Source: an uncultured bacterium (GTDB taxonomy: Bacteria > Patescibacteriota > Saccharimonadia > Saccharimonadales > Saccharimonadaceae). Taken from it: a stretch of DNA of 64,000 bases. Positions within the stretch are counted from its first letter, which is position 1. Each line of letters starts with the position of its first letter. Both the position numbers and the translations under genes were made by a program. This document shows, one piece after another, positions 18,309 through 28,280 of the stretch. The notes below the pieces were generated by a model that saw only the letters and a program-made list of their open reading frames with translations, was not told the origin of the DNA and did no database searches. Location of the stretch: assembly GCA_937863415.1 (NCBI GenBank), contig CALMFC010000005.1, positions 186,001 to 250,000 on the forward strand, written 5' to 3'.

Positions 18309-19355
18309 ATGGCGGTAGTATTAAAACTATCAGTCCAAAATATTCGTTCGCACGATAGTTTTAATATTAATTTATCACCAAACACTACAGTTATAACTGG
18401 TAAAAACGGTAGCGGTAAAACATCGTTAATTGAATCGATTTATATAACTCTGCAGGGAACGTCATTTAAGTCTGGAGATATAGATATCTTAAAAACCGGT
18501 TGTGATTGGTGGCGAATAGAATCGGTTTTTGACGATGGTATCAAAAGGACGGTAACTTATAACCCCAAACAACCCTCAGGCCGTAAAAAATTCGTAATTG
18601 ACGATAAGACAATGTATCGTATGTCACCCAGGTATAAATACCCAGTAGTTTTATTTGAACCAGACGACCTTAGATTATTAAATGGGTCACCAACTCGCAG
18701 ACGACAGTTTATAGACAGATTTATTAGCCAACTTGATCCAGAGTATCAATCAGCATTACATAAGTACGAGAGAGCCTTAAAACAACGCAATAACCTATTA
18801 AAAAACAAAAGTTCAACCAAAAACGAGTTATTTGTTTGGAATATCGCACTAAGTGAATATGGATCGTATTTAATTGAAAAACGAACACTTTTTATTGAAC
18901 AAATTAATAATCAAATTAACGACGAATACAAAAAAATCGCAACAACTAACGATATTGTATCAATTCACTACTCACACACTTCAATTGGTGATATCAAACA
19001 AAAACTACTAACCGAGCTAGAGTCGCGCATTGAACACGACAAAGTACTAGGATTTACTAGTACAGGACCACATAGACATGACGTTGTTTTTCAGTTTAAT
19101 AACTCCCCTGCAACATCAGTAGCCTCACGAGGTGAAGTTCGTAGCATAATATTAGCGCTTAAGTTCTTAGAGGTAGAAATAATCGAGCGAATAACAGATC
19201 AAAAACCAATTATTTTAATGGACGACGTGTTTAGTGAACTAGACGAAAGCCGTCAAAAAGCACTTAGCGACACGATAAATGGGCATCAAATAATAATAAC
19301 CAGCACTCATGTGTTATCAGGTAGTAAAAAGTACCAACACGTTAAACTAAAATAA
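18309..19355 (+). CDS. recF: DNA replication and repair protein RecF
   Basis: 348 residues. Walker A GKNGSGKTSL (about residue 33), the RecF block VVLFEPDDLRLLNGSPTRRRQFID, the GPHRHD motif, and Walker B with D-loop PIILMDDVFSELDESRQ. RecF is an SMC-like ATPase that helps load RecA at gaps. The stop codon abuts the stop of the convergent minus-strand gene with no spacer. gyrB, often next, is absent. Confidence 0.95.
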   Translation: MAVVLKLSVQNIRSHDSFNINLSPNTTVITGKNGSGKTSLIESIYITLQGTSFKSGDIDILKTGCDWWRIESVFDDGIKRTVTYNPKQPSGRKKFVIDDKTMYRMSPRYKYPVVLFEPDDLRLLNGSPTRRRQFIDRFISQLDPEYQSALHKYERALKQRNNLLKNKSSTKNELFVWNIALSEYGSYLIEKRTLFIEQINNQINDEYKKIATTNDIVSIHYSHTSIGDIKQKLLTELESRIEHDKVLGFTSTGPHRHDVVFQFNNSPATSVASRGEVRSIILALKFLEVEIIERITDQKPIILMDDVFSELDESRQKALSDTINGHQIIITSTHVLSGSKKYQHVKLK

Positions 19356-20126
19356 CTAATCTTGTATAATTCCATTTCCACTGTAATTATATGTAATTAT
19401 GTAATCGTCTGGGTTTAGATTTTTAGATTTAATCCAATCTGTAACTTCTTTTTTATACATATTGATAACTTTTGTATTAGAAGCACTATCGCCTGTTAAG
19501 TCAGAATCTGGAATTCTAAGTTCAGCAACAAGTATTACCTTATCCTCCCCGCTTGTTGCATTTGCAGATAACTTAAAGCTAAAATTCTCAAACGGTAAGT
19601 ATTGAATAATATCTTCATATTTACTTGCTTGCGCAGATATAAAATCAGAACAGTCAAAGTTACCGTAAATTAATTTATCTTTTGGTAAGCATGAAACTAT
19701 AATCGCATCACCAGGTGCATGAACATTTTTTTGATCACTGGAATATGTATATTGAATATAATACGATTGTTTAATGCTTTTGATATCTACAATATAATTA
19801 CCAGAGTATAAATTTTTACTTTCACTATAATCTTGAGTGTTCGAACCATTTCTAATATACGCATCTTTTATTGATTTAAGATTGTAACTGTCCTTATTGT
19901 TACGGTCAGTAATGTTATATAAATACGCTTCGGTTCCCTGTTTCATTTCTAACGGTAGGTTTTTAATTTTATCGTTATAGTTTTGAATAATAATACCATT
20001 GCCGTATGGGTTTGAAGCTTTATTACCAAATATAAAAGCCAGCACTATAAACACCACAACAAGTACAACAAAACAAACAGCAACAATAATTAGTATTCTT
20101 TTTTTGGCAACATCCGAACTAAACAT
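19356..20126 (-). CDS. Membrane-anchored protein at the end of the secretion operon
   Basis: 256 residues. A short cytoplasmic start (MFSSDVAKKR) leads into a membrane helix (about 11-34) and an extracytoplasmic domain with many Tyr, Asn and Asp residues and two Cys (SCLPKDK, NFDCSD). No family is recognised. It starts 5 bp after the stop of the peptidoglycan hydrolase gene, so it is probably the last gene of the secretion operon and may be part of the envelope complex. Confidence 0.6.
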   Translation of the reverse strand: MFSSDVAKKRILIIVAVCFVVLVVVFIVLAFIFGNKASNPYGNGIIIQNYNDKIKNLPLEMKQGTEAYLYNITDRNNKDSYNLKSIKDAYIRNGSNTQDYSESKNLYSGNYIVDIKSIKQSYYIQYTYSSDQKNVHAPGDAIIVSCLPKDKLIYGNFDCSDFISAQASKYEDIIQYLPFENFSFKLSANATSGEDKVILVAELRIPDSDLTGDSASNTKVINMYKKEVTDWIKSKNLNPDDYIITYNYSGNGIIQD

Positions 20127-20131
20127 AGTAT

Positions 20132-21457
20132 TTATAACCCACCCTTCAGCAGCCCATCGGTGTAAATATATGTGTATGAACCATCATCAAATTTTGATAG
20201 ATCATATTCTCTTGCAGTACTCCATCCTAAACTTGAACCACAACCAGCTTCACCTACAATAACTTTTTTGCGACTTAGATCCACACCAAGGATTACTCCT
20301 GTGTGACCACAAATAACTCCATCACACATAGAAACACCACTAGCTACACTAAAAATAGCATATGGTTTTGGACTATTACCATAGCCTGCAGACGGGTTTC
20401 TGGCAATTGCATTTCTTGCTACGGTGCTTCCGTTTCCAGGCGCCTGGTCGATAAATCCACTTAAACTAGTGTATTTATTAATAAAGTAAACCGAAAACGA
20501 CACACAGTTAGCAAGTGGGCCACCTGAACAGTCTCTTCCTGCACGACCTATGTAGTTTGCGCTGTCGGGACTGTTTTTGTACTTATCCATAAACGCTACA
20601 GCTTGATCTAGGTCCATACCACCAGCTACAAGGTCACCTCCACAGCCTTCGTCTAAACCTGTGCCATATAGAGCCATGATTTGTTTAGCGCTTCGAATAC
20701 TATCAAAACCAGCAGTTTTTGTGCCAGGAGTAACGCTATGAAAGTATGTCCACGACGATGCAGCATCATCTGGTTTATCAAGAGTTTTAATATACTCAAA
20801 AATAGACTTATCATTGCCAACTGGAATAGAGTAATCGTTTCTATAGTTTTGAATTTGTTCAGCAGTTGGCTTAGTGGACTTTAAATAATTAAACAAAAAG
20901 TTTAACTCAGTTAACAAAAAGCTATCGTTAACCGTTTCGGTACCGGCAGGTATAAACCCAGACGATTCAACAACAACACCACCATAATCTGCTGAATAAT
21001 ATTTGTCGAAAGTACTTTTGCCAATAGCGTCGATTAAGCTTGCTTTAACACCCTCTCTTTCGCCGTCTGTAAACATAGCAATACCCCACCCACCTTCGGG
21101 CCAAGTTTTATCAGACTGTTGTCGGAACGGGCTGAAACCACTCTCGTTTTTTATACCTCCGGTAATACCAGCAGACTGTTGTTTAGTAAGCCCTGCATCT
21201 ATCCAAAAATTAAACACTTTTTGTCCGTTATTGTCACCCCTGAGCTTCGAAACCTTATCAACTGTAATGGGTGTTAAGTTTGAGCATGTAGTATCTGTAC
21301 GGCTGTAAAATTGAATATTTTGTCTACCAAAAGAATCCGAATCAATCGCAAACGTCTTTAAAGCGAATATAGTTAAAGACAAGAACATAATTATTAATAT
21401 TAAAAAAAACGCTTTTTTTATAAGTCTATTACTAATAAATAACTTAAGATTATGCAT
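20132..21457 (-). CDS. Secretion-associated peptidoglycan hydrolase (phage-lysozyme-like + CHAP)
   Basis: 441 residues with an N-terminal membrane/signal segment (about 15-36). Residues about 60-270 match the tail-lysozyme type domain found in VirB1-like proteins (GQKVFNFWIDAGLTKQQSAG, GGIKNESGFSPFRQQ with the likely catalytic Glu, GGWGIAMFTDGERE). Residues about 285-440 resemble a CHAP amidase/endopeptidase: Cys in NCVSFSVYFINKY and His in CGHTGVILGVD. Such two-domain proteins cut glycan and peptide to open the wall for a secretion channel. One base separates it from the VanY fusion gene upstream. Confidence 0.78.
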   Translation of the reverse strand: MHNLKLFISNRLIKKAFFLILIIMFLSLTIFALKTFAIDSDSFGRQNIQFYSRTDTTCSNLTPITVDKVSKLRGDNNGQKVFNFWIDAGLTKQQSAGITGGIKNESGFSPFRQQSDKTWPEGGWGIAMFTDGEREGVKASLIDAIGKSTFDKYYSADYGGVVVESSGFIPAGTETVNDSFLLTELNFLFNYLKSTKPTAEQIQNYRNDYSIPVGNDKSIFEYIKTLDKPDDAASSWTYFHSVTPGTKTAGFDSIRSAKQIMALYGTGLDEGCGGDLVAGGMDLDQAVAFMDKYKNSPDSANYIGRAGRDCSGGPLANCVSFSVYFINKYTSLSGFIDQAPGNGSTVARNAIARNPSAGYGNSPKPYAIFSVASGVSMCDGVICGHTGVILGVDLSRKKVIVGEAGCGSSLGWSTAREYDLSKFDDGSYTYIYTDGLLKGGL

Positions 21458-21458
21458 A

Positions 21459-24400
21459 TTAATTTATTACCTTTGGTTGCCAATGCCAATACTCGGAAGA
21501 TAACTGACTTAGTCCAAATGACGCTCCGTTTTTATCTAACCAGTCAAATACCGGATCGCCCGGGAGCTTACATAATCCATCAACCCGGACACAGCGACTT
21601 AATGAGTTACCGCTCGGTGTCTGAAAGTCAACAGCGACCCCTAATTGATGGTTTGAGTAGCCAGCAGGGGCAGCCAAATTATAACCAGCCGAATGATATT
21701 TTGCTTGTCTAGCATAAGACCTATATGCATCCGAAACCCGTATTGTGTCTAGCCCCATGTCTGCTTTCATTTTATTTACAAGGCTTAAATAAACACCTGA
21801 TATTCTAGAGTTTACTCGCATTTTGGTTGCACCATCTGCATCAGACGGGTCGACATTTGTTGTGCCTGGTATGTCACATAAACGAATTGGTATTTTAATT
21901 CCTTTATACCAACCATCTGCGATTCCAGCATCAGTTGTACCTAGAGCACAAGCAACACTGGTTGAGTCACTTGTTAAACTACCAACGATTTGATTGCCGG
22001 CGGTTACACTGGTGTCTTCATCGTCCAGAATCTTTTGATCTAACAAGAACAAACTTTCATCAGGAGATAACTGGTAACTAGTTGATTGGTAACAATTACT
22101 TACAGTACTCTCGTCCAGGATGGAGCTGTTTGGATCAGCACAACTACTTAGATAATTAGCAAATGCGCCAGTAGGATTACCATACTTATCCAAAGAGCCA
22201 TTACTTATTAATCTATCTACAATGTCTTGACCATCCGTAGTATAAATTTCGTCTACACCGGGGAATGACATTGCTGGCACACAGTTGGCGTGCCTAATGA
22301 TATTTTTTGCCTCTAGCATTGTGTCTTGACACATATTAAGTTCTTTTCGGGTTTCATCTGTAGATAGAGCGCTAGCGGTTGTTTGACCAAAAAAGTTATT
22401 TTTAACCGAACTAATTATTGTCGCAGAGATAGACATGATATTGGTAGGTTGAGACAGTATACTTGAGAACTTAGAGGCTACTGGTAGAATTGAAACAGCT
22501 AGCTTGTTAGACGTTGAGTACGGATTATTAATATCGAGAGGATCGGCTTCACTTTGCATTTCAGTAATATATCTATTATTCAAGTTTTGACTAAAGGTTT
22601 TTGTTTTCATATATGTGTCAACGCTGTCGGTTGTCGTGTAGCCGCTTAATTTTGCAATTTCGGCCTGGTTTGCTTGAACACCAGTGTTAATTGCATCTAA
22701 TGCATCAACACCGTTAGTGTCAGCCCCAAACTCTGTACCAGCTAGTTGTTGAGCGGCGTACGGAACAGCGTAGCGTTCAGCAAGATATGACGCTAAAAAT
22801 ATAGACGTTGAAGGGTTTTTAGCGACAGTCTTTAAGCCTTTAAGAATTGATTGAGAAGTTGCCTTTCTTGCCTCACGGGTTCCAACTTTTGTTACGACTG
22901 ATTTCACCGCTAGATCAATTGCCTCTTTAACCGCAGCTTTTGTTCCCGATCCGATTGCTGTTTTTGCGACAACTCCAACTGACTTAAAGAGTGGACCAAC
23001 GAATGGTATGAATGCAGTTAAAACAAGAGCACCTGACACAAAACAAGTGGTGTTTATCACGGAGCGGCCACCTAGAGAGTCTCGCGTCGTGGCCAGAGCT
23101 GATGACATAAGTTGAATAATCGAGTTACCGGCGGCGCTTGCATTTAATGGTTTACTGTTAACAGTTCCATAAGTGCTAAATTGATACGAAAACGAATCAC
23201 CGAATGTATCACCAGTTTCATCAGGTGACATCAATATATCCATTGCTTTAGTAACTTCTTCGCTCGTTGCATCACCCGCCTTCATCTTGTCCGCAAGCGA
23301 TAGAAACTGGGTTGCATAACGCATTGTGTAGGCTAGGGTCGATACACGAGCGATGATCACAGTCGCATTTACAAGCTGATATACAGTACATAAATCAGTT
23401 ACAATGCCGGCTGGGTTGACAAAACTTTGTGCTTGTTGAAACAACTTTGCGGCCGACGCTTTGCCGGGGAATGGCTCTTTGTTGACAACTGTGTCAATGT
23501 TGTTTGATAGAGGCTTAACCTCCTCGCCTGCTAGAGCCTTGGTTCGTAGTTTTTGAGTTTCGTCATTTATGTCTTCCAGTGCTACCCCTGGGTCTGCATC
23601 ACCCATTTTAGTGGGGTCATAGTCGGGGTCTGCCTTTGCTTCTGATAGATTTGCAGGGTTCGAGTCACTTGATATTGACTGATTAGTGCCACTAACGGCC
23701 TTATATAACGCTTGTCGTGTTGCTTTCTTGGAATCATCCTTTCCAAAGTCAGGATTGGTTATGAGCTTTTTGGCGGCTCTAACTTGTTTAGCGGTTGAAT
23801 CGTTCCACGCAAGCCACCTGGGCTTCATTACAATTCTCGTTAAGCCTCTAAGTTCACTAGACTTTCTGAAAGTTGACCTAAATTTACTGGCATCGATTCT
23901 CTCACCACTTTCAAGAATGAGGGCGGTGCCGGAATACCGGCCAGTTAGCGGATTCTTTTTTGCATCAACAAGCTTAGCACCTTTGGCCTCTAGTCTGTCT
24001 AGTTGTTTTTGTGTTATACCAATATACTTACATTTTACTTGTATGACACAAGTTGTAGATGTGCCAAATAGCCTATTTTTCATTAATATTCCGTTTCGCT
24101 CTTCACTTATAGACGAGAGTGTATCAACTTTGTTGAAAATATTTTCTTTTATTCCGATTAGAGCCATACTCAATGTTCCTGATATACCAAATCCCGCCCC
24201 TATACCCGTAAATGCTAAAACAATTGCAATAATTGGTCCAACTCGCTTTTTTTTCTTGCCACCAGCCGCGCCTTTCCATTGATTGTTCCAGTCGCCTGAA
24301 TCTTCTTCTTGGTCTTTTAGTTTTGAAATCGAAGCATTTTCATCGCTATCATCAGCGGTTTTGTCATAATTATTCGCAATATCATCAAACGTACCCTTCT

Positions 24401-24491
24401 CTTCGGCGTCGGCAATTTTTTTGAATTCTGAATCTACTTCAGACTGACTTTGGTTTAGCCTTGTGTCATCATCAGATATTCTAAGAGGCAT
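21459..24491 (-). CDS. Large secretion-operon membrane protein fused to a VanY-type D,D-carboxypeptidase
   Basis: 1010 residues; GGAGGG lies 5 nt before the ATG. The first 85 residues are acidic and polar, followed by a Lys stretch and a membrane helix (about 88-112, GPIIAIVLAFTGIGAGFGIS). A second hydrophobic region lies near 480-505 (VSGALVLTAFIPFVGPLF) and Ala/Lys-rich helices near 510-580. The C-terminal ~120 residues are a peptidase M15B/VanY domain: VSDAYRSYARQAKYH, SNHQLGVAVDF (Zn-binding His and Asp) and EYWHW. M15B enzymes remove the terminal D-Ala of peptidoglycan stems. The fusion suggests a structural protein carrying its own wall-editing enzyme outside the membrane. Confidence 0.75.
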   Translation of the reverse strand: MPLRISDDDTRLNQSQSEVDSEFKKIADAEEKGTFDDIANNYDKTADDSDENASISKLKDQEEDSGDWNNQWKGAAGGKKKKRVGPIIAIVLAFTGIGAGFGISGTLSMALIGIKENIFNKVDTLSSISEERNGILMKNRLFGTSTTCVIQVKCKYIGITQKQLDRLEAKGAKLVDAKKNPLTGRYSGTALILESGERIDASKFRSTFRKSSELRGLTRIVMKPRWLAWNDSTAKQVRAAKKLITNPDFGKDDSKKATRQALYKAVSGTNQSISSDSNPANLSEAKADPDYDPTKMGDADPGVALEDINDETQKLRTKALAGEEVKPLSNNIDTVVNKEPFPGKASAAKLFQQAQSFVNPAGIVTDLCTVYQLVNATVIIARVSTLAYTMRYATQFLSLADKMKAGDATSEEVTKAMDILMSPDETGDTFGDSFSYQFSTYGTVNSKPLNASAAGNSIIQLMSSALATTRDSLGGRSVINTTCFVSGALVLTAFIPFVGPLFKSVGVVAKTAIGSGTKAAVKEAIDLAVKSVVTKVGTREARKATSQSILKGLKTVAKNPSTSIFLASYLAERYAVPYAAQQLAGTEFGADTNGVDALDAINTGVQANQAEIAKLSGYTTTDSVDTYMKTKTFSQNLNNRYITEMQSEADPLDINNPYSTSNKLAVSILPVASKFSSILSQPTNIMSISATIISSVKNNFFGQTTASALSTDETRKELNMCQDTMLEAKNIIRHANCVPAMSFPGVDEIYTTDGQDIVDRLISNGSLDKYGNPTGAFANYLSSCADPNSSILDESTVSNCYQSTSYQLSPDESLFLLDQKILDDEDTSVTAGNQIVGSLTSDSTSVACALGTTDAGIADGWYKGIKIPIRLCDIPGTTNVDPSDADGATKMRVNSRISGVYLSLVNKMKADMGLDTIRVSDAYRSYARQAKYHSAGYNLAAPAGYSNHQLGVAVDFQTPSGNSLSRCVRVDGLCKLPGDPVFDWLDKNGASFGLSQLSSEYWHWQPKVIN

Positions 24492-24510
24492 ATATACCCT
24501 CCATTATACC

Positions 24511-26409
24511 TTAAATGGTAGCACCAGGGTCAATGTAACTAGTTGGGCTGGATTCGTCTTGGGTTATCGGTTTTGGTTCGTTTTGTTGTACAGCGGCTTG
24601 TGGGTTGGTAGATATTAGTCCTTTTTCGGTTGGACTAGCCTCGATTTGAACGTGAACATGACTTTGGCCAGCAAAGAACAAGCCTTGACCAACTGGGAAA
24701 TTCGATAGTCTCTTTTTTTCTTCTTCGGTAAGTTTGAAAACATCGGCCAACATATCAACCGCACTAGATGATTGTTTAAGTAGTAGTTGCAACGAACTGT
24801 TAGACACAATCGCACGTCCCATTTTACTGCCAATAAAATCTTCGACGTCCTGGGTAATAGTAGTGAGTCCTAGGTAGTATTTACGGGCGCGTTTAGCTAA
24901 GCTGAATAAGAAATTAGCTGAATCGTCGTATTTCATTAACTGCCAGGCTTCATCAACAATTAACATACGCTTTTTTTGATTGGTGCGGACAATATTCCAA
25001 ATATGCGACAAGACAATATACATTGCAACTGGCCGCAGTTCGTCTTCAAGGTCGCGGATATTAAATACCACCATCGGGTTGTTTATGTCGATGTTTGATT
25101 GTTGACTAAAGATGCCAGCAAATGTGCCTGTTGTGTATTTACGAAGACGTTGCGCCAATTGCGGCCCACTGCCACCCATATGCAGCAACGTATCATAAAG
25201 CTCATTAACGGTTGGTGGTGGAGAGTTGTGCGTTAGTGGGTCGCTAGTGATACCCGCACGCGCGTATGTATCGATTAGGGCTTGATCTAGGTCAGCTTCT
25301 TCGGTTGGAGTTAAGGCAGAGTTATTGGCAACTGTTGTTGAGACCTGAGCCCCACCCATCATCAACCGAAACAGGCCGTGCAATGTTACTAAGTTGGCTC
25401 TTAGGGCGTCATCTGCTTCGTCGTTATCGATAACGCGCGGTAGGTCAAAAGGATTAATACGTACGTCTGAATTTAAGCTCAGCCGAATATAACTACCGCC
25501 AACCGCTTCGGAGAGTTTTTGATATTCGTTTTCGGGGTCAATAATAATCACTTCACTACCCGTCATCATGCTACGCAGAGCCTCTAACTTAACCGTAAAT
25601 GATTTACCCGCACCGGACTTTGCAAAGACAACCATGTTGGCGTTTTCTAAGCTAAAGCGGTCAAAGATAACTAGACCGTTATTGTGCATGTTAATACCGT
25701 ACAACACACCGTTTTCTTGGGTTAGATCGGCGCTAGTAAACGGAAAGCTGGTACTGATGGCGCCAGTATTCATGTTACGACGAATCTGCAGTTGATCTGA
25801 CATTTGTGGAATGGTGCTGTTTAGACCTTGTTCTTGCTGGCTGCTGGCAACTTTACTAAAGACCATCTGTTGACCGAAAAGGGTTTCAATTTTGTGTTGA
25901 ACAAACCCTAGTTCATCTAAGCTGTCGGCATATAACGTGACGTACAATCCGAACCGGAAAAATCGTTCAGCCCCAACTTGCAGTTGATCACGTAGCTCTT
26001 CGGCGTCACTAATAGCAGCTTCGATGCCTGGGTCACGAGTGCGCCCTTTTTCGCTGTTGATCGAAATAGATGCTTCTAGCTGGGTTACCTTTTTGCGTAA
26101 GTTATTTAACACGACCTGGCTTTCAACTGGATAGATGAACATACTAACATCTAACACCTCGTCGATGTTAATAAGTGAACTTAGCCAACCTGTGTAAATT
26201 GACCTAGGGTAGCCGTAGACATAAATTGTTCGCCCGTATTTAGTACCTAGGCGGAAATACGACGAATGAATCTCGATGCTACTTGGTGCAATCAAATCTC
26301 GAAGTGTTGTGACACCCTTTAAAAACGCCTGTTCGACTTCAGCCTGTTCGCGTGCCATTTGTTGCGCAGCAATATCAACGGCATCCATCTTTTTCTTACG
26401 AAGAGCCAT
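24511..26409 (-). CDS. VirB4/TraC-like conjugative ATPase
   Basis: 632 residues. Walker A AKSGAGKSFT (about residue 272), Walker B RMLIVDEAWQLM (about 480), the TTITQDVEDF motif and SLQLLLKQS-type C-terminal blocks identify the VirB4 family, the motor that powers type IV secretion. The N-terminal ~230 residues are the VirB4 dimerisation/membrane-association part. The ATG overlaps the stop of the upstream TraC-like gene, so the two are coupled. A C-terminal tail (about 600-632) is Pro/Gln-rich. No VirD4 coupling protein is present in the window. Confidence 0.93.
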   Translation of the reverse strand: MALRKKKMDAVDIAAQQMAREQAEVEQAFLKGVTTLRDLIAPSSIEIHSSYFRLGTKYGRTIYVYGYPRSIYTGWLSSLINIDEVLDVSMFIYPVESQVVLNNLRKKVTQLEASISINSEKGRTRDPGIEAAISDAEELRDQLQVGAERFFRFGLYVTLYADSLDELGFVQHKIETLFGQQMVFSKVASSQQEQGLNSTIPQMSDQLQIRRNMNTGAISTSFPFTSADLTQENGVLYGINMHNNGLVIFDRFSLENANMVVFAKSGAGKSFTVKLEALRSMMTGSEVIIIDPENEYQKLSEAVGGSYIRLSLNSDVRINPFDLPRVIDNDEADDALRANLVTLHGLFRLMMGGAQVSTTVANNSALTPTEEADLDQALIDTYARAGITSDPLTHNSPPPTVNELYDTLLHMGGSGPQLAQRLRKYTTGTFAGIFSQQSNIDINNPMVVFNIRDLEDELRPVAMYIVLSHIWNIVRTNQKKRMLIVDEAWQLMKYDDSANFLFSLAKRARKYYLGLTTITQDVEDFIGSKMGRAIVSNSSLQLLLKQSSSAVDMLADVFKLTEEEKKRLSNFPVGQGLFFAGQSHVHVQIEASPTEKGLISTNPQAAVQQNEPKPITQDESSPTSYIDPGATI

Positions 26410-27269
26410 TAAACTATTCCTCCAGGCTGAGGAGTAGTTTCGCTAGGTGCTTTTTTAACATATGTGGTGGCCATATTGTCAAAATTGCCCAGTGGTTCTC
26501 GCACTGCTGTGTCGGGGTTATAGAAATTGTAATAAAGCTCACCCAACTCTTTGGTGCTTAACTGGACACTTTGAACCCCCAACTGGAATAATCCCGCCAT
26601 AACCGCATCTACCCTATTTTTGATTTCGGTTTTGGCTTTTTCATAGGTTGCGGTGTCGATTTTGGTTACTACGTTTTTTGGTCTAGCTAGTAGTTTGCCA
26701 AAGAACCCTTTGCCCTGTTCGATTAAGTTCGTCACATCGCCTTGCGGATAGTAAGGGATGGCGATAAAAAATGATTTATCCATAATATTTGCCTCTTGGG
26801 ACAAAATATCGATAAAGTTTATGTAGTCGTCCATTAGGACGTTTAGTAACATGTTGTCTTGGTTGCGACGGATATCGACCAATTTGTCGATGTATGGACC
26901 GATATCGACTCGTTGCGAACGGATTAATATTTGCACAGGGTGATTAAGTGAATTTAGGAAGTTTTGGTAGCTAAATTCAACGCCTTCGCGCTCACGGCTA
27001 CTCATCAAATCGAAGTTAATTGATTGGCAGGCCACAACAGCTCGAAACGTTCCATCGGCCATAATCACCATGTTGTCGCGGACTTCAGACAGTAGAAGGC
27101 TGTTTTGGGTTGAGTTGGGGTTTTTGGGCGTAGGTGCCGGGTTGGAGCTTTTGGACCCTTGGGCAGAACTTGGAGACACTCCACTAGCCGCTGGAGTAGC
27201 GGGTGTAGCGTTTGGAAATTGATTATTTGGTGGCATGTTAGGGATTCCCACTCCTCGTTTGTTAGCCAA
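26409..27269 (-). CDS. TraC/VirB4 N-domain-like secretion protein
   Basis: 286 residues without a nucleotide-binding motif. A Pro/Ser/Asn-rich start (about 1-60) is followed by a folded part (LSEVRDNMVIMADGTFRAVVACQSINFDLMS, YQNFLNSLNHPVQILIRSQRVD) that resembles the N-terminal domain of TraC/VirB4 proteins found as a separate gene in CPR and Gram-positive conjugation systems. It lies between prgI-like and virB4-like genes and overlaps virB4, consistent with a partner of the ATPase. Confidence 0.7.
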   Translation of the reverse strand: MANKRGVGIPNMPPNNQFPNATPATPAASGVSPSSAQGSKSSNPAPTPKNPNSTQNSLLLSEVRDNMVIMADGTFRAVVACQSINFDLMSSREREGVEFSYQNFLNSLNHPVQILIRSQRVDIGPYIDKLVDIRRNQDNMLLNVLMDDYINFIDILSQEANIMDKSFFIAIPYYPQGDVTNLIEQGKGFFGKLLARPKNVVTKIDTATYEKAKTEIKNRVDAVMAGLFQLGVQSVQLSTKELGELYYNFYNPDTAVREPLGNFDNMATTYVKKAPSETTPQPGGIV

Positions 27270-28202
27270 TTAACGCAGTGATATAACCACTTCTTCTTTA
27301 AGGTCTGATTTACCTTGAAGTCGACTGGCTTCACGCGCGATTGTCTGAATAGACAAATCGGCATTAGTTGCAAGGTTCATTATATCAGTAGAGGGGGTGT
27401 TTTCGCTAGTGGTTATAGGTGTTGGGTTAATAGTACTAGAAACAGGCTGGATAACAGTTTGTTTGATTTCGTCTGGGTATGGATTGTACGTTGGGTTGGG
27501 GTCGTCGGTTGTCGTGTTGTCATTAGCAGCAATTGGCTGTGTGGTTGAATCACCGAAATAATTATATGCTCCACTCGGTGAGCTTGCCGGTGGTGCAACA
27601 GACGATGCAGCGGCTTGTTTGCGTATTCGTTCTAGTGTTTCTTCGCGGCGTTTGCTATCACTCTGTTCGAGCTTATGATCGAGGTTCTGTGCGACCGTAT
27701 TGTTGCTGTCGAGAAAATCTTGGGTCTGTTGAGCTTCGAAATAGGCATCAGTATTCATGGCGCTATTTGGTGCCTGAACACCACGAACAGCCCAGCCTTG
27801 ACTGTCGACAACTTCTGCTAGGTAGCTAAAGCGTTGATGAGCTTCGTCCTGTGAAATGTTTTTGCTTCGCATTACCTCAACTGTTTTTGGTACAGTAATT
27901 TCGATTAATGACTCTAATCCATCTGGATCCCAGATTCGTTTGCGGGGTTTGAGGTAAAACGAAACCATTGCAGCTAGGAAAATTTCCATCGGTTGGTCTT
28001 TACGAAGTGGTAGCGCAAGGGCACCGAAAAATATAATCAAAGGTAACGGAATAATCGCGAGGGGTAGAAAAAGGTTACCCAACCCCCAAGCAGCACCAAT
28101 TGAAAGAGCGACAACTATTAAATAGACGAATTGACGAAAGCTAAATGGTCCAATTAGCTTGTCGTCGGCTTCAACGTCCTGGGGTACTTTGTACTCTGCC
28201 AT
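27270..28202 (-). CDS. PrgI-family (VirB3-like) secretion membrane protein
   Basis: 310 residues. The first ~100 match the PrgI pattern: MAEYKVPQDVEADDKLIGPFSF, then two adjacent membrane helices (about 28-75) and FYLKPRKRIWDPDG. The C-terminal 200 residues are a long polar extension rich in Gln, Thr, Pro and Asn, much longer than in PrgI itself. The family occupies the VirB3 position next to VirB4. A TATACT box at 28212-28217 (minus strand) lies 9 nt before the ATG, so this gene has its own near-leaderless promoter inside the operon. Confidence 0.85.
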   Translation of the reverse strand: MAEYKVPQDVEADDKLIGPFSFRQFVYLIVVALSIGAAWGLGNLFLPLAIIPLPLIIFFGALALPLRKDQPMEIFLAAMVSFYLKPRKRIWDPDGLESLIEITVPKTVEVMRSKNISQDEAHQRFSYLAEVVDSQGWAVRGVQAPNSAMNTDAYFEAQQTQDFLDSNNTVAQNLDHKLEQSDSKRREETLERIRKQAAASSVAPPASSPSGAYNYFGDSTTQPIAANDNTTTDDPNPTYNPYPDEIKQTVIQPVSSTINPTPITTSENTPSTDIMNLATNADLSIQTIAREASRLQGKSDLKEEVVISLR

Positions 28203-28280
28203 AATGCTTATAGTATAACATCAATGCATTGTGAATTTTACTGTGTTGGGTGTGTGTGGTGGAACAACCCTGCAGTTACA

